A stretch of DNA of 64,000 nucleotides from CAWIHK01 sp963835935 (GCA_963835935.1 CAWIHK010000005.1:434001-498000), one strand, 5' to 3'. Counted from the first letter of the stretch, positions 1-9,351 are shown. Program-made: numbers and translations. Notes: generated by a model from the sequence alone, not told the origin.

Positions 1-118
1 ATGTACAGCTTTTCATTCCTATTATAAATATTATTAATATACCCTTTTGTTTTTTACCCTTTTTTGTTATTTTCCAATGATATAATTATGTTCTTACATT
101 GATTGGATAACTTAACAC

Positions 119-946
119 GTGTCCACATTTGATAAACAGGCCGCGCGGCAATGTTTACTTGCTGCCGATCGGTTTTTAAAAGAGACAAAAATTATAGAAG
201 CGCGGCGCGAAGTGGAACGTGCACGTGAACTTGATCCTGGAAATGTATACATTCAGGCTTTCGTCAAGCGCATCAAAGAATTTGAATCTTCAAAAGTAAA
301 GAACGATACTTCAAGTTTTAAACCTATCATCGAACAAAGTACCGACCTAGAAAATGATACACATGAAAAAGCATCACGCGGTAAAGAGAAAAAACAATCG
401 ACTCAACAGGACGACGCTACCTATCAAGATCTTATTGAACAACGACATCGTGAACTCGAAGCATTAGCGATGGCCGAAGAACAGCGGCGGTTGATGGTTG
501 AAGCGAGACTCCATGAACTGGAAGCCATAGCGGCGGAGGAAGAACAAAAGAGAAAAGAGATCGAACAACAAGCGCTTGCAGAGAAAGAGAAGCGGCTGGA
601 GGCCGAGAAAAAAGCAGCCGAACTTGAAGAAAAATCACGAGAAGCTTTTATCAAAGTTCAGGAAGAAACAGCGCTGCGCCACGAACTCGAGGAGTCGACT
701 CGAAAGCAAATTTTCGAGATTCAGAAGGGGGTAGAAAAAACAGAAGAGGAACTTCGAAAAAAATCGGAAGCACATAAAGAAGAAGAAGAGAAGCGAAAGC
801 AACTTGAGGTATCCGCAATCGCAGAAGAGCTTCGTCACAAAGAGTATGAAGCACGTGTTGAGGAAGAACATCGTAAAGTGGCAGAGATGGAGCATCAGCT
901 CGAAGAATTAAGCGCAGCACTCGAGGCAGGAAAAACGAGCGCGTGA
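119..946 (+). CDS. Coiled-coil protein, N-terminal part of a frameshifted coiled-coil/receiver protein
   Basis: This GTG-started frame encodes 275 residues. Residues 1-60 are helical and TPR-like, with an LDPGN turn near residue 40. From about residue 105 to the end it is one long charged coiled coil rich in Glu, Lys and Arg. There is no signal peptide or membrane segment, so it should be cytoplasmic. The frame stops shortly after a run of five A at 931-935, while the +1 frame continues the same coiled coil (RAREEIRKK) straight into a receiver domain. Dropping one A gives a single 520-residue protein. It heads five two-component genes spaced by 16-42 bases, so a scaffold or output role in that relay is inferred. 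No specific family was recognised. Confidence 0.7.
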   Translation: MSTFDKQAARQCLLAADRFLKETKIIEARREVERARELDPGNVYIQAFVKRIKEFESSKVKNDTSSFKPIIEQSTDLENDTHEKASRGKEKKQSTQQDDATYQDLIEQRHRELEALAMAEEQRRLMVEARLHELEAIAAEEEQKRKEIEQQALAEKEKRLEAEKKAAELEEKSREAFIKVQEETALRHELEESTRKQIFEIQKGVEKTEEELRKKSEAHKEEEEKRKQLEVSAIAEELRHKEYEARVEEEHRKVAEMEHQLEELSAALEAGKTSA

Positions 947-1013
947 AGAAATCCGAAAAAAACATCTGGAAAATGTATGCCACCAATTACGAATCGAATT
1001 CGAGAAAGAATGG

Positions 1014-1682
1014 GTGAATGGCGCTCCTTCCGCTGAGAAGGAAGCTCGTCTCCATGAACTGGCGCTTTCTCTCGGTATTCCTGATGATGCCGAACAGTCT
1101 GTTCGCCGGGAAGCAAAACTCGAGATGTACAGTCGAGCCGTGAAAGAAGTTATCGCAAAAAGAAAACTGCTCCGTAGTTCATCCTCAACACTAGAATGGC
1201 TGAGAAAAGTTTATCAAGTTTCGTTGGAGGAATATCTCGAATACGAATCAAAGTTTCTCCTCGACCTTGTTTCCGATTCTTATAAAGGAACAATCCTTTT
1301 TATCTCCAGCGACTACGCCGTTAGAAACGATTTACTACAGCGGTTAAAAATTGTAGGATATGCGGTTGTGAGCGCACAGACACCGGAGGAAGCACTGGAG
1401 AAAATCGAAATGATAAATCCGAATGTTGTTATTTGTGACCTTGAATTTTCAAACGATTCCATGTCGGGAATAAAACTCCTTCATGTTCTGCGCCAAAGTC
1501 AGATTTTTAGTTTTATTCCGTTTATATTGTTATGTAATCCGAATGATGTTACGAATCTCAAGTCGTCTGAATTACGAGCTACGGAAGGCTATATCCAAAA
1601 GCCGGTTAATTTCGATGAATTGATTTCTATAATTGATGAAAAATTTACGGCGTTCAGAACATATATTTCGTCATTTTCTTAA
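1014..1682 (+). CDS. Response-regulator receiver domain protein (C-terminal part of the split coiled-coil protein)
   Basis: The annotated GTG start gives 222 residues, but the open frame reaches back to about base 912 and joins the coiled coil of the preceding gene. After a helical stretch (residues 1-85) comes a receiver domain at about 95-215. The likely phosphoacceptor is Asp142 in the VVICDLEF strand and the conserved Lys is in YIQKPV. The acidic pocket is reduced: only one Asp stands in the first strand (FISSDY), so phosphorylation could be weak. No output domain follows. It is most simply read as the C-terminal half of a coiled-coil plus receiver protein that the neighbouring kinases phosphorylate. 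A separate protein expressed from this internal GTG cannot be excluded. Confidence 0.7.
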   Translation: MNGAPSAEKEARLHELALSLGIPDDAEQSVRREAKLEMYSRAVKEVIAKRKLLRSSSSTLEWLRKVYQVSLEEYLEYESKFLLDLVSDSYKGTILFISSDYAVRNDLLQRLKIVGYAVVSAQTPEEALEKIEMINPNVVICDLEFSNDSMSGIKLLHVLRQSQIFSFIPFILLCNPNDVTNLKSSELRATEGYIQKPVNFDELISIIDEKFTAFRTYISSFS

Positions 1683-1714
1683 TGTAGTTCGAGGCAAAGG
1701 GGAATTGTTCAAGT

Positions 1715-2089
1715 ATGAAGTACAAGATCTTATTCGCGGATGATGATAAAGCCACTCGGGATCTACTTGCCTTTGTCTTCGAGCGAAGCGGAATGGATTT
1801 GCATTTGGTTACAGTCGAAAATGGACAACAAGCAATTGATATTGCGCAGAATCTTCGGCCGCATCTTATTTTGATGGACATGAATATGCCAGAGGTGGAT
1901 GGATGGACTGCAGTAAAACGATTAAGAGCTGACCCAGCAACAAAGGATATTCCTATCATCGCATTTACGAGTCTTTCTTCTTCTGAAGACCGTCAGCGTG
2001 CGTTAGATATCGGATGTAATGATTTTTACGCAAAACCAATGGATCCGGAAGAGATATTAACTTTGATTCGACAGTTTCTTACTCTTTAA
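1715..2089 (+). CDS. Single-domain response regulator (CheY-like)
   Basis: This 124-residue protein is only a receiver domain. The acidic pocket is ADDD at residues 8-11, the phosphoacceptor is Asp55 in LILMDMNMP, the Thr/Ser switch lies in AFTSLS and the Lys is in YAKPMDP. The ATG is preceded by AGGGGAA at a normal distance. It lies 32 bases after the receiver frame upstream and 16 before the hybrid kinase, so all are probably one transcript. With no output domain it should pass phosphate on or act by binding a partner, as CheY and Spo0F do. Which of the three downstream kinases feeds it cannot be told from sequence. Confidence 0.88.
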   Translation: MKYKILFADDDKATRDLLAFVFERSGMDLHLVTVENGQQAIDIAQNLRPHLILMDMNMPEVDGWTAVKRLRADPATKDIPIIAFTSLSSSEDRQRALDIGCNDFYAKPMDPEEILTLIRQFLTL

Positions 2090-2105
2090 AGAGGAGGATG
2101 TATTT

Positions 2106-4949
2106 ATGCGTCGTTCATCGTTATTTTGGAGGGTACTGGCATTTTTTGGAAGCTTGCTTATAATTCTTACTGGGACGACCTATATGATTCAATTAAGACT
2201 GTCAATTATCGAGCAGAATTTTATTTTAGCTAAATTCGATGTGAAAAATATTAATAAAATTCAAACTATAAGTTTTTTACTCGATGAAGTGACAGAAGAA
2301 GTCGGAGACTACGTTTCATCTGGATCGCCAAATATCCGGACACGTTATGTCAAAGACGCCGCCCAAATTGAAAATATCCTGATGGATGAAACTAAAAATT
2401 CGGTTGATACTACAATGAGACAGCTGTTTCGCGATTCATATCAGACTTATTCGCGATGGCGCTGGGACTACGCGGATAAGCTAATCCTCCTTGGTGATCA
2501 GCGTGTGGCAGGTTTAAACATCGATCCAGCTCGCCATAGCATAGAGGTAAATGAGGTGCAAAATCAATATTTACATCAGTTGAGGCAGCGTTTGAAAGAT
2601 ACTGCACAACACCTCTCAATTTCACATCTGACACAAATTGATACTGCAACTTTGCATTCAAAAATTCTCGGGCAATTTATTTGGTTAGTTATTTTTTCAT
2701 TTGCTATTTTCGCACTTATTCTCGGTATCGTTCTAACATTATCCATTACAAAACCAATCCAGATTCTGAAGCAAGGAACACAAAAAATCATGAAGGGTGA
2801 TTTTAGCCCCATCGTCCTTAATCGGACTGATGAGCTTGGCCAGCTGGCAATAGATTTTAACAACATGTCTTCGATGCTCGGGAGCAACTATATACGGTTA
2901 AATGCATACTCAGAACTTGTAACCGCACTTAATTCAAGAGCTGCAATCCGTGATGTTGAAGACAAAAGTTTAACGCTTCTTTGCCAGCATACAGCCTCGG
3001 CTGTCGGCGCTCTATATTTGCTTAATAACGAACGTGATGTCCTTGAACTGGTGGCAGGATACGCATTAAAAAAAGCCGGAAACGATATTAAGACATTTCA
3101 TTTAAACGAAGGCATTCCTGGACAGTGTGCATCGATAATGAAAAACATCGAGCTTAAAGATGTTCCAGATAGATCTGACTTTTCCATCGATTCAGGCTTA
3201 ACTGAAATTAAGCCGAGATCAATCTTTGCAAGCCCGATTATTTTCCAGGACCGACTTCTTGGTGTGCTCATTCTTGGCTCTACACGTGACTTCACGGCGC
3301 TTGATAAAGAGATTATTAATAATTCAGTCCCGCAAATCGGTGTCGCGATTGCCAACGCGCGAAACTTCGAAGCCACGCAGAAATTATCAATCGAAATAGC
3401 GAAGAAGAATGAAGAATTAAATCACAAGAATTCCGAACTCGAGAAAGCATATCGTGTAAAATCCGATTTTCTCGCAAGTATGTCGCACGAATTGCGCACA
3501 CCGCTGAATTCTATTATTGGCTTCAGTTCGGTGTTGCTGTCAAGCGGCGCCGAACCGTTGACATCGGACCAAGAAAAAGCGATCGAGAAGGTATTGAGGA
3601 ACGGCAAACATCTTCTGCAATTGATTAACGATATTTTGGATTTTTCCAAAATTGAATCGGGAAGAATGAGTATTACTCTTGAGACCGACACTGTGGAAAA
3701 TATCATCGGAAATTCCGTTCTCACGGTCGAATCGATGATTCGACAGAAGAATTTAACATTACGGCAAGAGGTTCAAGAAAATCTCCCCATTTTAAATACG
3801 GATGTTTTAAAGATAAGACAAATCCTTGTGAATCTTTTAAGCAATGCGGTCAAGTTTACCGAGGTTGGAGAAATTTGTGTCACGGTTACATCTGAAAATG
3901 AATCGATGACCTTTGCCGTGAAAGATTCCGGGATCGGAATTGAGCGAAAAAATTTCGAAAAAATATTTGAAGAGTTCCAACAGATCGACAGCAGTAATAC
4001 AAGAAAATATAAGGGAACAGGTTTAGGTTTGCCAATCTCTCGACGTCTAGCCCGAATGCTTGGCGGAGATCTCACCGTTCAAAGCGAGATGGAAAAAGGT
4101 TCAACATTCTTGTTAACAATTCCGTTTGTTTATAGAGGGGAGGACGCTCAACCAATCAAGAAACCCGTTGCAGTGAAACCCGCACCGATTGATGAGTTAA
4201 AAATTATTTCGCCGGTTCCGGGCAAAATTCAAATCCTTTGTATTGATGACGATCAGGATGTGATCGATATTCTGACGAGTTACCTCACACCGCAAGGTTA
4301 CGTCGTGATTGGCGCAAATTCAGGCGATGAAGGAATCGAACTTGCACAAAAGATAAAGCCGGGATTGATCACGCTTGATATTATGATGCCGGGAAAAGAC
4401 GGCTGGCAGGTTCTTCGGGAATTAAAACAAGATCCCGCTACTCGCGATATTCCAGTGCTCATCCATTCCATTATAGATAATAAACCGCTCGCATTGTCTC
4501 TTGGAGCAGTCGATGTTATTACAAAACCGACGGATCCGAAACAATTGTTGCTACTTGTCGGCCGTCATTGCACTTCAAAGGAACAGTTCGTTCTTATTAT
4601 TGAGTCCGACAAAGAGTTTGCTGGGAATTTAAAGGAGACGATAGAAAAGCAAGGTTATCATACACGAGTCGCGCAAACAGAACTCGATGCAATAAGTATT
4701 TTAGAAACTTCAACACCCGCACTTATTCTTTTTAATGTGATGATTGCAGGAAATAACGATTATTTATTATCACAAAAACTTCAGCAGGATGATAGGTGGA
4801 GAAATATTCCAGTCGTCATACTGTCGGAAAAAGAATCAGGCCAGGGAAAGTGGGAAACATTCAATACACGTTTCCGGGAATTCATGACAAAACAGGAATC
4901 ATCGCCGGAATCGATTCTGAATGTCATCAACCGGATTTTAAAAAAGTAA
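2106..4949 (+). CDS. Membrane hybrid sensor histidine kinase (HAMP-GAF-HisKA-HATPase-REC-REC)
   Basis: A 947-residue inner-membrane kinase, with AGGAGG before the ATG. Domains in order: membrane helix at about 9-28; a helical extracytoplasmic sensor of about 160 residues; second membrane helix near 195-217; HAMP; a GAF domain at about 285-430; HisKA with the phosphorylated His461 in MSHELRTPL; an HATPase with N box (LLSNAVKFTE), G1 (DSGIGI) and G2 (GTGLGL); then two receivers. The first receiver has Asp758 in TLDIMMPG and Lys in ITKPTDP. The second has Asn877 where the phosphoacceptor Asp belongs, so it is probably not phosphorylated. It likely senses an envelope signal plus a cytoplasmic ligand through GAF; the ligand is unknown. 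Confidence 0.92.
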   Translation: MRRSSLFWRVLAFFGSLLIILTGTTYMIQLRLSIIEQNFILAKFDVKNINKIQTISFLLDEVTEEVGDYVSSGSPNIRTRYVKDAAQIENILMDETKNSVDTTMRQLFRDSYQTYSRWRWDYADKLILLGDQRVAGLNIDPARHSIEVNEVQNQYLHQLRQRLKDTAQHLSISHLTQIDTATLHSKILGQFIWLVIFSFAIFALILGIVLTLSITKPIQILKQGTQKIMKGDFSPIVLNRTDELGQLAIDFNNMSSMLGSNYIRLNAYSELVTALNSRAAIRDVEDKSLTLLCQHTASAVGALYLLNNERDVLELVAGYALKKAGNDIKTFHLNEGIPGQCASIMKNIELKDVPDRSDFSIDSGLTEIKPRSIFASPIIFQDRLLGVLILGSTRDFTALDKEIINNSVPQIGVAIANARNFEATQKLSIEIAKKNEELNHKNSELEKAYRVKSDFLASMSHELRTPLNSIIGFSSVLLSSGAEPLTSDQEKAIEKVLRNGKHLLQLINDILDFSKIESGRMSITLETDTVENIIGNSVLTVESMIRQKNLTLRQEVQENLPILNTDVLKIRQILVNLLSNAVKFTEVGEICVTVTSENESMTFAVKDSGIGIERKNFEKIFEEFQQIDSSNTRKYKGTGLGLPISRRLARMLGGDLTVQSEMEKGSTFLLTIPFVYRGEDAQPIKKPVAVKPAPIDELKIISPVPGKIQILCIDDDQDVIDILTSYLTPQGYVVIGANSGDEGIELAQKIKPGLITLDIMMPGKDGWQVLRELKQDPATRDIPVLIHSIIDNKPLALSLGAVDVITKPTDPKQLLLLVGRHCTSKEQFVLIIESDKEFAGNLKETIEKQGYHTRVAQTELDAISILETSTPALILFNVMIAGNNDYLLSQKLQQDDRWRNIPVVILSEKESGQGKWETFNTRFREFMTKQESSPESILNVINRILKK

Positions 4950-4991
4950 CCGGAATCTGAACCCGATCTTTTTTAAGGAGAATGATTCACT

Positions 4992-6101
4992 ATGGATGAT
5001 CAAAGCCCAATAATATTGGTTGTCGATGATACGGAAGACAATCTGGATTTGTTGGAATTTGCCATGAAGCGAAAACCAGTGAAAATGCTTCGTGCAACCA
5101 GCGGAAAAGAGTGTCTCGCAATTGCCGAGAGTGCAAAACCGGATGTAATTCTCCTGGATATCCAAATGCCTGAGATGGACGGATTCGAGACATTCAAACG
5201 GTTGCGTGCAAAACAATCGACTGCAAAGATTCCAGTAATCCTTTTGACCGCACAAAAAAAAGATCCCGACAGTATAGCCAAAGGTTTAGAAATCGGCGCT
5301 GACGAATACCTGACAAAACCGATCGATACGGAAGAGTTATTGGTTCGAACAAGAATGCTTGTTCGCCTGAAGCGAGCTGAAGCAAATCTGGAACGTACCC
5401 GTGCGGATTTCATGGCAATGCTTGTGCACGATCTTCGAAGCCCTCTCTCCGGAATCAAAAGTGTAATTGATTTTTTCCATGAATTAAATGGACAAACAAT
5501 CACACTGAGTGAAGAATATTTTTCACTTTTGGATTCGGCGCGTGATGCGGCCAGTCGTATGCTTGTCCTCATCAATAACTTGCTTGATTTATCGAAGTTT
5601 GAAGCAGGGATTATTGATCTGGAGAGCCGACCTGTGACGGTGCATCAACTGGTCGATGTCGTAATTCATGAAATGGAATCGCAGATCAAACAACGCAACA
5701 TTACAATCACACAACATATCGATCCGGGATTACCCGCGGTCGAAGTAGACATACCGAAAATCAATCAAGTCCTCACAAATTTGTTGGGGAATTCATGTAA
5801 ATTTACAAGGCCGGGTGGGAAAATAATCATCGGCGCTCAAAAAGTTGAACACGAGGAAACTAAAAAACCGATGATCCGCATTACGGTGACAGATAACGGT
5901 ATTGGCATTAAAAAAGACGAAATCCTCCATCTTTTTGAACGATACAAACAAGGATCATCAGCCTATCATACTGAAATTAAAGGAACCGGTCTCGGTCTCG
6001 CAATCTGCAAAGTCATTGTAGAAGCGCATGGAGGAAATATTACCGCTGATAGTGAACCGGGAGTTTATACTACTTTTGGATTTACTATTCCAACAGTTTA
6101 G
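4992..6101 (+). CDS. Receiver-histidine kinase protein (REC-HisKA-HATPase)
   Basis: A soluble 369-residue protein with an N-terminal receiver (residues 5-120; phosphoacceptor Asp56 in VILLDIQMP, Lys in YLTKPIDT) followed by a kinase core. HisKA carries His146 in LVHDLRSPL. The HATPase has the N box LLGNSCKFTR, G1 DNGIGI and G2 GTGLGL. There are no membrane segments, so it is cytoplasmic and its activity is probably set by phosphorylation of its own receiver. AAGGAG precedes the ATG. It is similar in layout to the next gene, which suggests an old duplication. This REC-kinase architecture is common in chained phosphorelays; direct partners are inferred only from gene order. Confidence 0.9.
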   Translation: MDDQSPIILVVDDTEDNLDLLEFAMKRKPVKMLRATSGKECLAIAESAKPDVILLDIQMPEMDGFETFKRLRAKQSTAKIPVILLTAQKKDPDSIAKGLEIGADEYLTKPIDTEELLVRTRMLVRLKRAEANLERTRADFMAMLVHDLRSPLSGIKSVIDFFHELNGQTITLSEEYFSLLDSARDAASRMLVLINNLLDLSKFEAGIIDLESRPVTVHQLVDVVIHEMESQIKQRNITITQHIDPGLPAVEVDIPKINQVLTNLLGNSCKFTRPGGKIIIGAQKVEHEETKKPMIRITVTDNGIGIKKDEILHLFERYKQGSSAYHTEIKGTGLGLAICKVIVEAHGGNITADSEPGVYTTFGFTIPTV

Positions 6102-6119
6102 AAAAGGAATAATTTTGCG

Positions 6120-7217
6120 ATGGAACAACAACAAGAAAAAGAAAAAATATTAATTGTCGACGACGAAAGCACTCTCCGTCTCGCACTTAAAGCCCGGCTG
6201 GCCGCAGGCGGGTTTCAAACAGATACGGCGGTTGACGGAGTGGAAGCGATGGAAAAATTAAAACAAGATCGCTTCGATGTCGTTCTCCTCGATATCAAAA
6301 TGCCTCGGATCGATGGTATTCAAGTTCTTCATCACATCCTGGAAAATTATCCGGATACTGAAGTTATGATGATGACGGGCTTTTCAGATTTCACAACTGC
6401 CATCGATTGTTTGAAAAGAGGAGCCAAAGATTACCTTGTCAAACCGATAGAACCTACGGAACTGATTACACGCGTACGGTCGTTGCTTCGTGCGCGTACT
6501 TCCGAGCGTGCCCTCAAAGCATTGCAGCAGGAGCATATGTCGCTTTTTTTCCATGACCTTCTCGGGCCGCTGGGAACTATTGAATCGACCATCGATCACT
6601 TGGCTGATGATCCACTTGCCACCTACTCAGAAGAACAATCTATTCTTCTCCATTACATTGCTGAAATCAGTTCGCGAATGGAAAAACGATTGCGTGATAT
6701 GATTGATTTGACAAAGTTCGAAGCCGGACAAATCAAACTTGAATATCGCTCTGTAGATATCTTGACGTTGTCGGAAACAACAAGTTTACGCTATGAAATT
6801 CTTTCCAAGATTCGCGGAATCTCCTATGTAAAAAAAATACCGGATCATTTACCGGAAGTTAAGTGTGATTACGATCGGATTTCGCAAGCTTTGAATAATC
6901 TTTTAGACAACGCAACAAAGTTTACTCCATCCGCCGGTACAATTACTTTAAGTATTGAACACCGATCGACGGACGGTGAAGATGGAATATTATTTAGTGT
7001 TGAAGATACAGGGATTGGGATTCCTGAAAGTGAACTTCCGAAGATCTTTGATCGGTACAAAGAGTATCTTTTGAAAAAATCAGTTAGTCAGAAAAAAGCC
7101 GCAATCGGTCTCGCAATCACCAAACATATTGTCGAGTCGCACCACGGCCGTATCTGGGTGGAATCGAAAGAGGGAAAAGGAAGTAAATTCTCTTTCATCC
7201 TGCCGATCAAAAATTGA
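6120..7217 (+). CDS. Receiver-histidine kinase protein (REC-HisKA-HATPase) with altered G2 box
   Basis: A soluble 365-residue protein with the same layout as the preceding gene. The receiver has Asp58 in VVLLDIKMP and a Lys in YLVKPIEP. The kinase His is His145 in FFHDLLGPL, which differs from the usual HDLRSPL/HELRTPL in lacking the Arg. The ATPase N box (LLDNATKFTP) and G1 (DTGIGI) are intact, but the G2 box reads AAIGLAI instead of GTGLGLAI. ATP-lid function may therefore be weak and the protein may act mainly as a phosphatase or regulator. It ends the two-component run: the gap before it is 18 bases and nothing follows closely. Confidence 0.87.
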   Translation: MEQQQEKEKILIVDDESTLRLALKARLAAGGFQTDTAVDGVEAMEKLKQDRFDVVLLDIKMPRIDGIQVLHHILENYPDTEVMMMTGFSDFTTAIDCLKRGAKDYLVKPIEPTELITRVRSLLRARTSERALKALQQEHMSLFFHDLLGPLGTIESTIDHLADDPLATYSEEQSILLHYIAEISSRMEKRLRDMIDLTKFEAGQIKLEYRSVDILTLSETTSLRYEILSKIRGISYVKKIPDHLPEVKCDYDRISQALNNLLDNATKFTPSAGTITLSIEHRSTDGEDGILFSVEDTGIGIPESELPKIFDRYKEYLLKKSVSQKKAAIGLAITKHIVESHHGRIWVESKEGKGSKFSFILPIKN

Positions 7218-7686
7218 AACAGTGTGAAATAAAGAGGGAAAAGGTATCACGAAATAATCCGAGATAATACTCTATGAATATTCTCTCGATTTTATATCAA
7301 ACGATAACTCTTCTCCCGATATAGACAAAACTTCAATACTGCCCTGATGAAAATTCATTACCGCCAAACACAGTTGAATGTTCATATTAAAAATCTGTGA
7401 AGAAGGTTCTACAAAAGTGTTGAGCATGGCTTCTTGTAAACATGACTTTTCCAACATAGTTGTTTACCGTGTTTTTAGATTACACGATGATCCTCTATGA
7501 TAAATATGAATAAAAAAACTGGAGATTGCAGAATAGAATATTGGAATTCGGAGTAGGAAGCGGCAGAATATCTTTGATTTCGCCTTATTTCTTTTTTCCG
7601 ATACTATGTTGTTTTAAAGCGCATTATTTTTAAATTATGTAGATAAAATTCGCCATCGGATGGAAATATTTTAGGAGGATAATTAC
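7218..7686. other. Intergenic stretch between the two-component block and ilvD
   Basis: This 469-base AT-rich stretch holds no convincing intact gene. Its first half contains a short minus-strand frame resembling the end of a kinase ATPase domain (listed separately). The last bases carry the AGGAGG ribosome site of ilvD. No clear terminator hairpin with a T tract is visible after the last kinase. Confidence 0.5.
7272..7457 (-). pseudogene. Possible remnant of a histidine-kinase ATPase domain
   Basis: The 61-residue frame resembles the C-terminal end of an HATPase domain: an FVEP segment, then IQLCLAV where GLGLAI(V) would be, HQGSIEV like HGGxIxV, and GEELSFDI like GxGTxFxF. The ATP-binding N and G1 boxes are missing, so it could not be a kinase. 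No good ribosome site precedes the ATG. It lies convergent to the kinase block, so it may be debris of another kinase gene. The match is by eye and short, so chance similarity is possible. Confidence 0.3.
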
Positions 7687-9351
7687 ATGAGAAGCGACAT
7701 GATGAAAAAAGGGACTGAACGAACTCCGCATCGAGCGCTCTTTAAAGCAATGGGCTACACCGACGAAGAGCTCAGCAGGCCGATTATCGGAGTTGTCAAT
7801 TCATTCAACGAAGTAATACCCGGCCATATTCACTTGCGAACGATTGCGCAGGCAGTGAAAGACGGCGTTCGCATGGCGGGCGGCACACCTATGGAATTTC
7901 CGACGATCGGTATATGCGATGGTATCGCGATGGGACATACCGGCATGAAGTATTCGCTCGTCAGCCGTGAACTCATCGCCGATGGAGTTGAAGTCATGGC
8001 GATGGCTTATTTGTTCGACGGACTCGTGTTTATTCCGAATTGCGATAAGATAATTCCGGGAATGCTGATGGCAGCCGCAAGGATCAACATACCGTCGATA
8101 TTTGTCTGTGGCGGTCCGATGCTTGAAGGAAAATTCAAAGGAAAAAATTATGATCTTATTTCCGGAGGCTTCGAAGCCGTCGGCCAATTTACAAGCGGCA
8201 AAATAAGTGAAAAAGAATTATTGACAATCGAGAATGAATGTTGTCCCGGCGCCGGATCGTGTGCCGGCATGTTCACCGCGAACACAATGAATTGCATGAC
8301 GGAAGCCATCGGGATGGGGCTTCCCGGGAACGGCACAATACCGGCAGTGAAAGCGGCGCGCATCAGGCTCGCAAAAGAAACCGGCATGAAGATAATGGAA
8401 CTCGTCGCAAAAAAACTAAAGCCGCGAGATATCATGACTGTGAAAGCTTTTGAAAATGCATTTGTTGTCGACATGGCGCTCGGCGGATCGACAAATACGA
8501 TATTGCATCTTCCCGCAATCGCTAATGAAGTCGGACTAAAATTTGATCTCAAAAAAATAAATTCTATCTCCGAAAAAACACCGAACCTCTGCAATCTTTC
8601 TCCTGCCGGAACACATTATATTTCGGATTTGGACGGCGCCGGCGGCATTCCCGCAGTGATGAATGAACTTGCAAAATTAAAACTACTGCATCTCGATCTT
8701 CTAACAGCAACAGGTTCGAGTGTGAAGAAAAATTTGAGTAAAGTTGAAAATAGAGACACAACTGTCATCCGAACACCGGAAGAAGCGTATTCGAAACAAG
8801 GCGGACTCGCAATTTTGTTCGGCAATCTTGCGCCCGATGGAGCGGTTGTGAAGCAATCGGCTGTAGCTCCAGAAATGTTGAAGCGAGAAGGAAAAGCCAG
8901 AGTTTTTGATTCGGAAGAAAAAGCGCAAAAAGCGATACTCGGCAAAAAAATTAAACCGGGTGATGTGGTAGTGATACGATACGAAGGCCCGAAAGGCGGG
9001 CCAGGAATGCGCGAAATGCTCGCACCAACATCTGCAATTGCCGGTATGGGACTTGATAAAGATGTTGCGTTGATTACTGACGGCCGTTTTTCCGGCGGAA
9101 CACGCGGTGCAGCAATCGGGCATGTATCGCCCGAAGCTATGGAAGGCGGGCCGATTGGTTTGGTACAGGAAGGCGACATCATCGAGATCGATATTCCGGC
9201 AAAGACTCTGAATTTAAAAGTAAGCGAAAAGGAATTGGAAGCTCGAAAGAAAAAATGGAAAAAACCTGAGCCTAATATAAAAGAAGGCGTGCTATTCAGA
9301 TATTCTCAATCGGTGACTTCAGCGTCAACTGGTGCGGTATTTAAGAAATAA
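7687..9351 (+). CDS. ilvD: Dihydroxy-acid dehydratase
   Basis: IlvD dehydrates 2,3-dihydroxy-3-methyl acids to 2-keto acids in the valine, leucine and isoleucine pathway, in the cytoplasm. The 554-residue length is normal. Family signatures are plain: VVNSFNEVIPGH near the start, GICDGIAMGH, the PNCDKIIPGM motif with Cys119, and CCPGAGSCAGM with Cys192. The C-terminal GRFSGGTRGAAIGHVSPEA block is also present. A Gly stands where [2Fe-2S] enzymes have a third Cys (VIPGH versus TPCN), which would fit the oxygen-sensitive [4Fe-4S] type; this is an inference. AGGAGG precedes the ATG. No other branched-chain genes are adjacent, so it seems to stand alone here. Confidence 0.96.
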   Translation: MRSDMMKKGTERTPHRALFKAMGYTDEELSRPIIGVVNSFNEVIPGHIHLRTIAQAVKDGVRMAGGTPMEFPTIGICDGIAMGHTGMKYSLVSRELIADGVEVMAMAYLFDGLVFIPNCDKIIPGMLMAAARINIPSIFVCGGPMLEGKFKGKNYDLISGGFEAVGQFTSGKISEKELLTIENECCPGAGSCAGMFTANTMNCMTEAIGMGLPGNGTIPAVKAARIRLAKETGMKIMELVAKKLKPRDIMTVKAFENAFVVDMALGGSTNTILHLPAIANEVGLKFDLKKINSISEKTPNLCNLSPAGTHYISDLDGAGGIPAVMNELAKLKLLHLDLLTATGSSVKKNLSKVENRDTTVIRTPEEAYSKQGGLAILFGNLAPDGAVVKQSAVAPEMLKREGKARVFDSEEKAQKAILGKKIKPGDVVVIRYEGPKGGPGMREMLAPTSAIAGMGLDKDVALITDGRFSGGTRGAAIGHVSPEAMEGGPIGLVQEGDIIEIDIPAKTLNLKVSEKELEARKKKWKKPEPNIKEGVLFRYSQSVTSASTGAVFKK

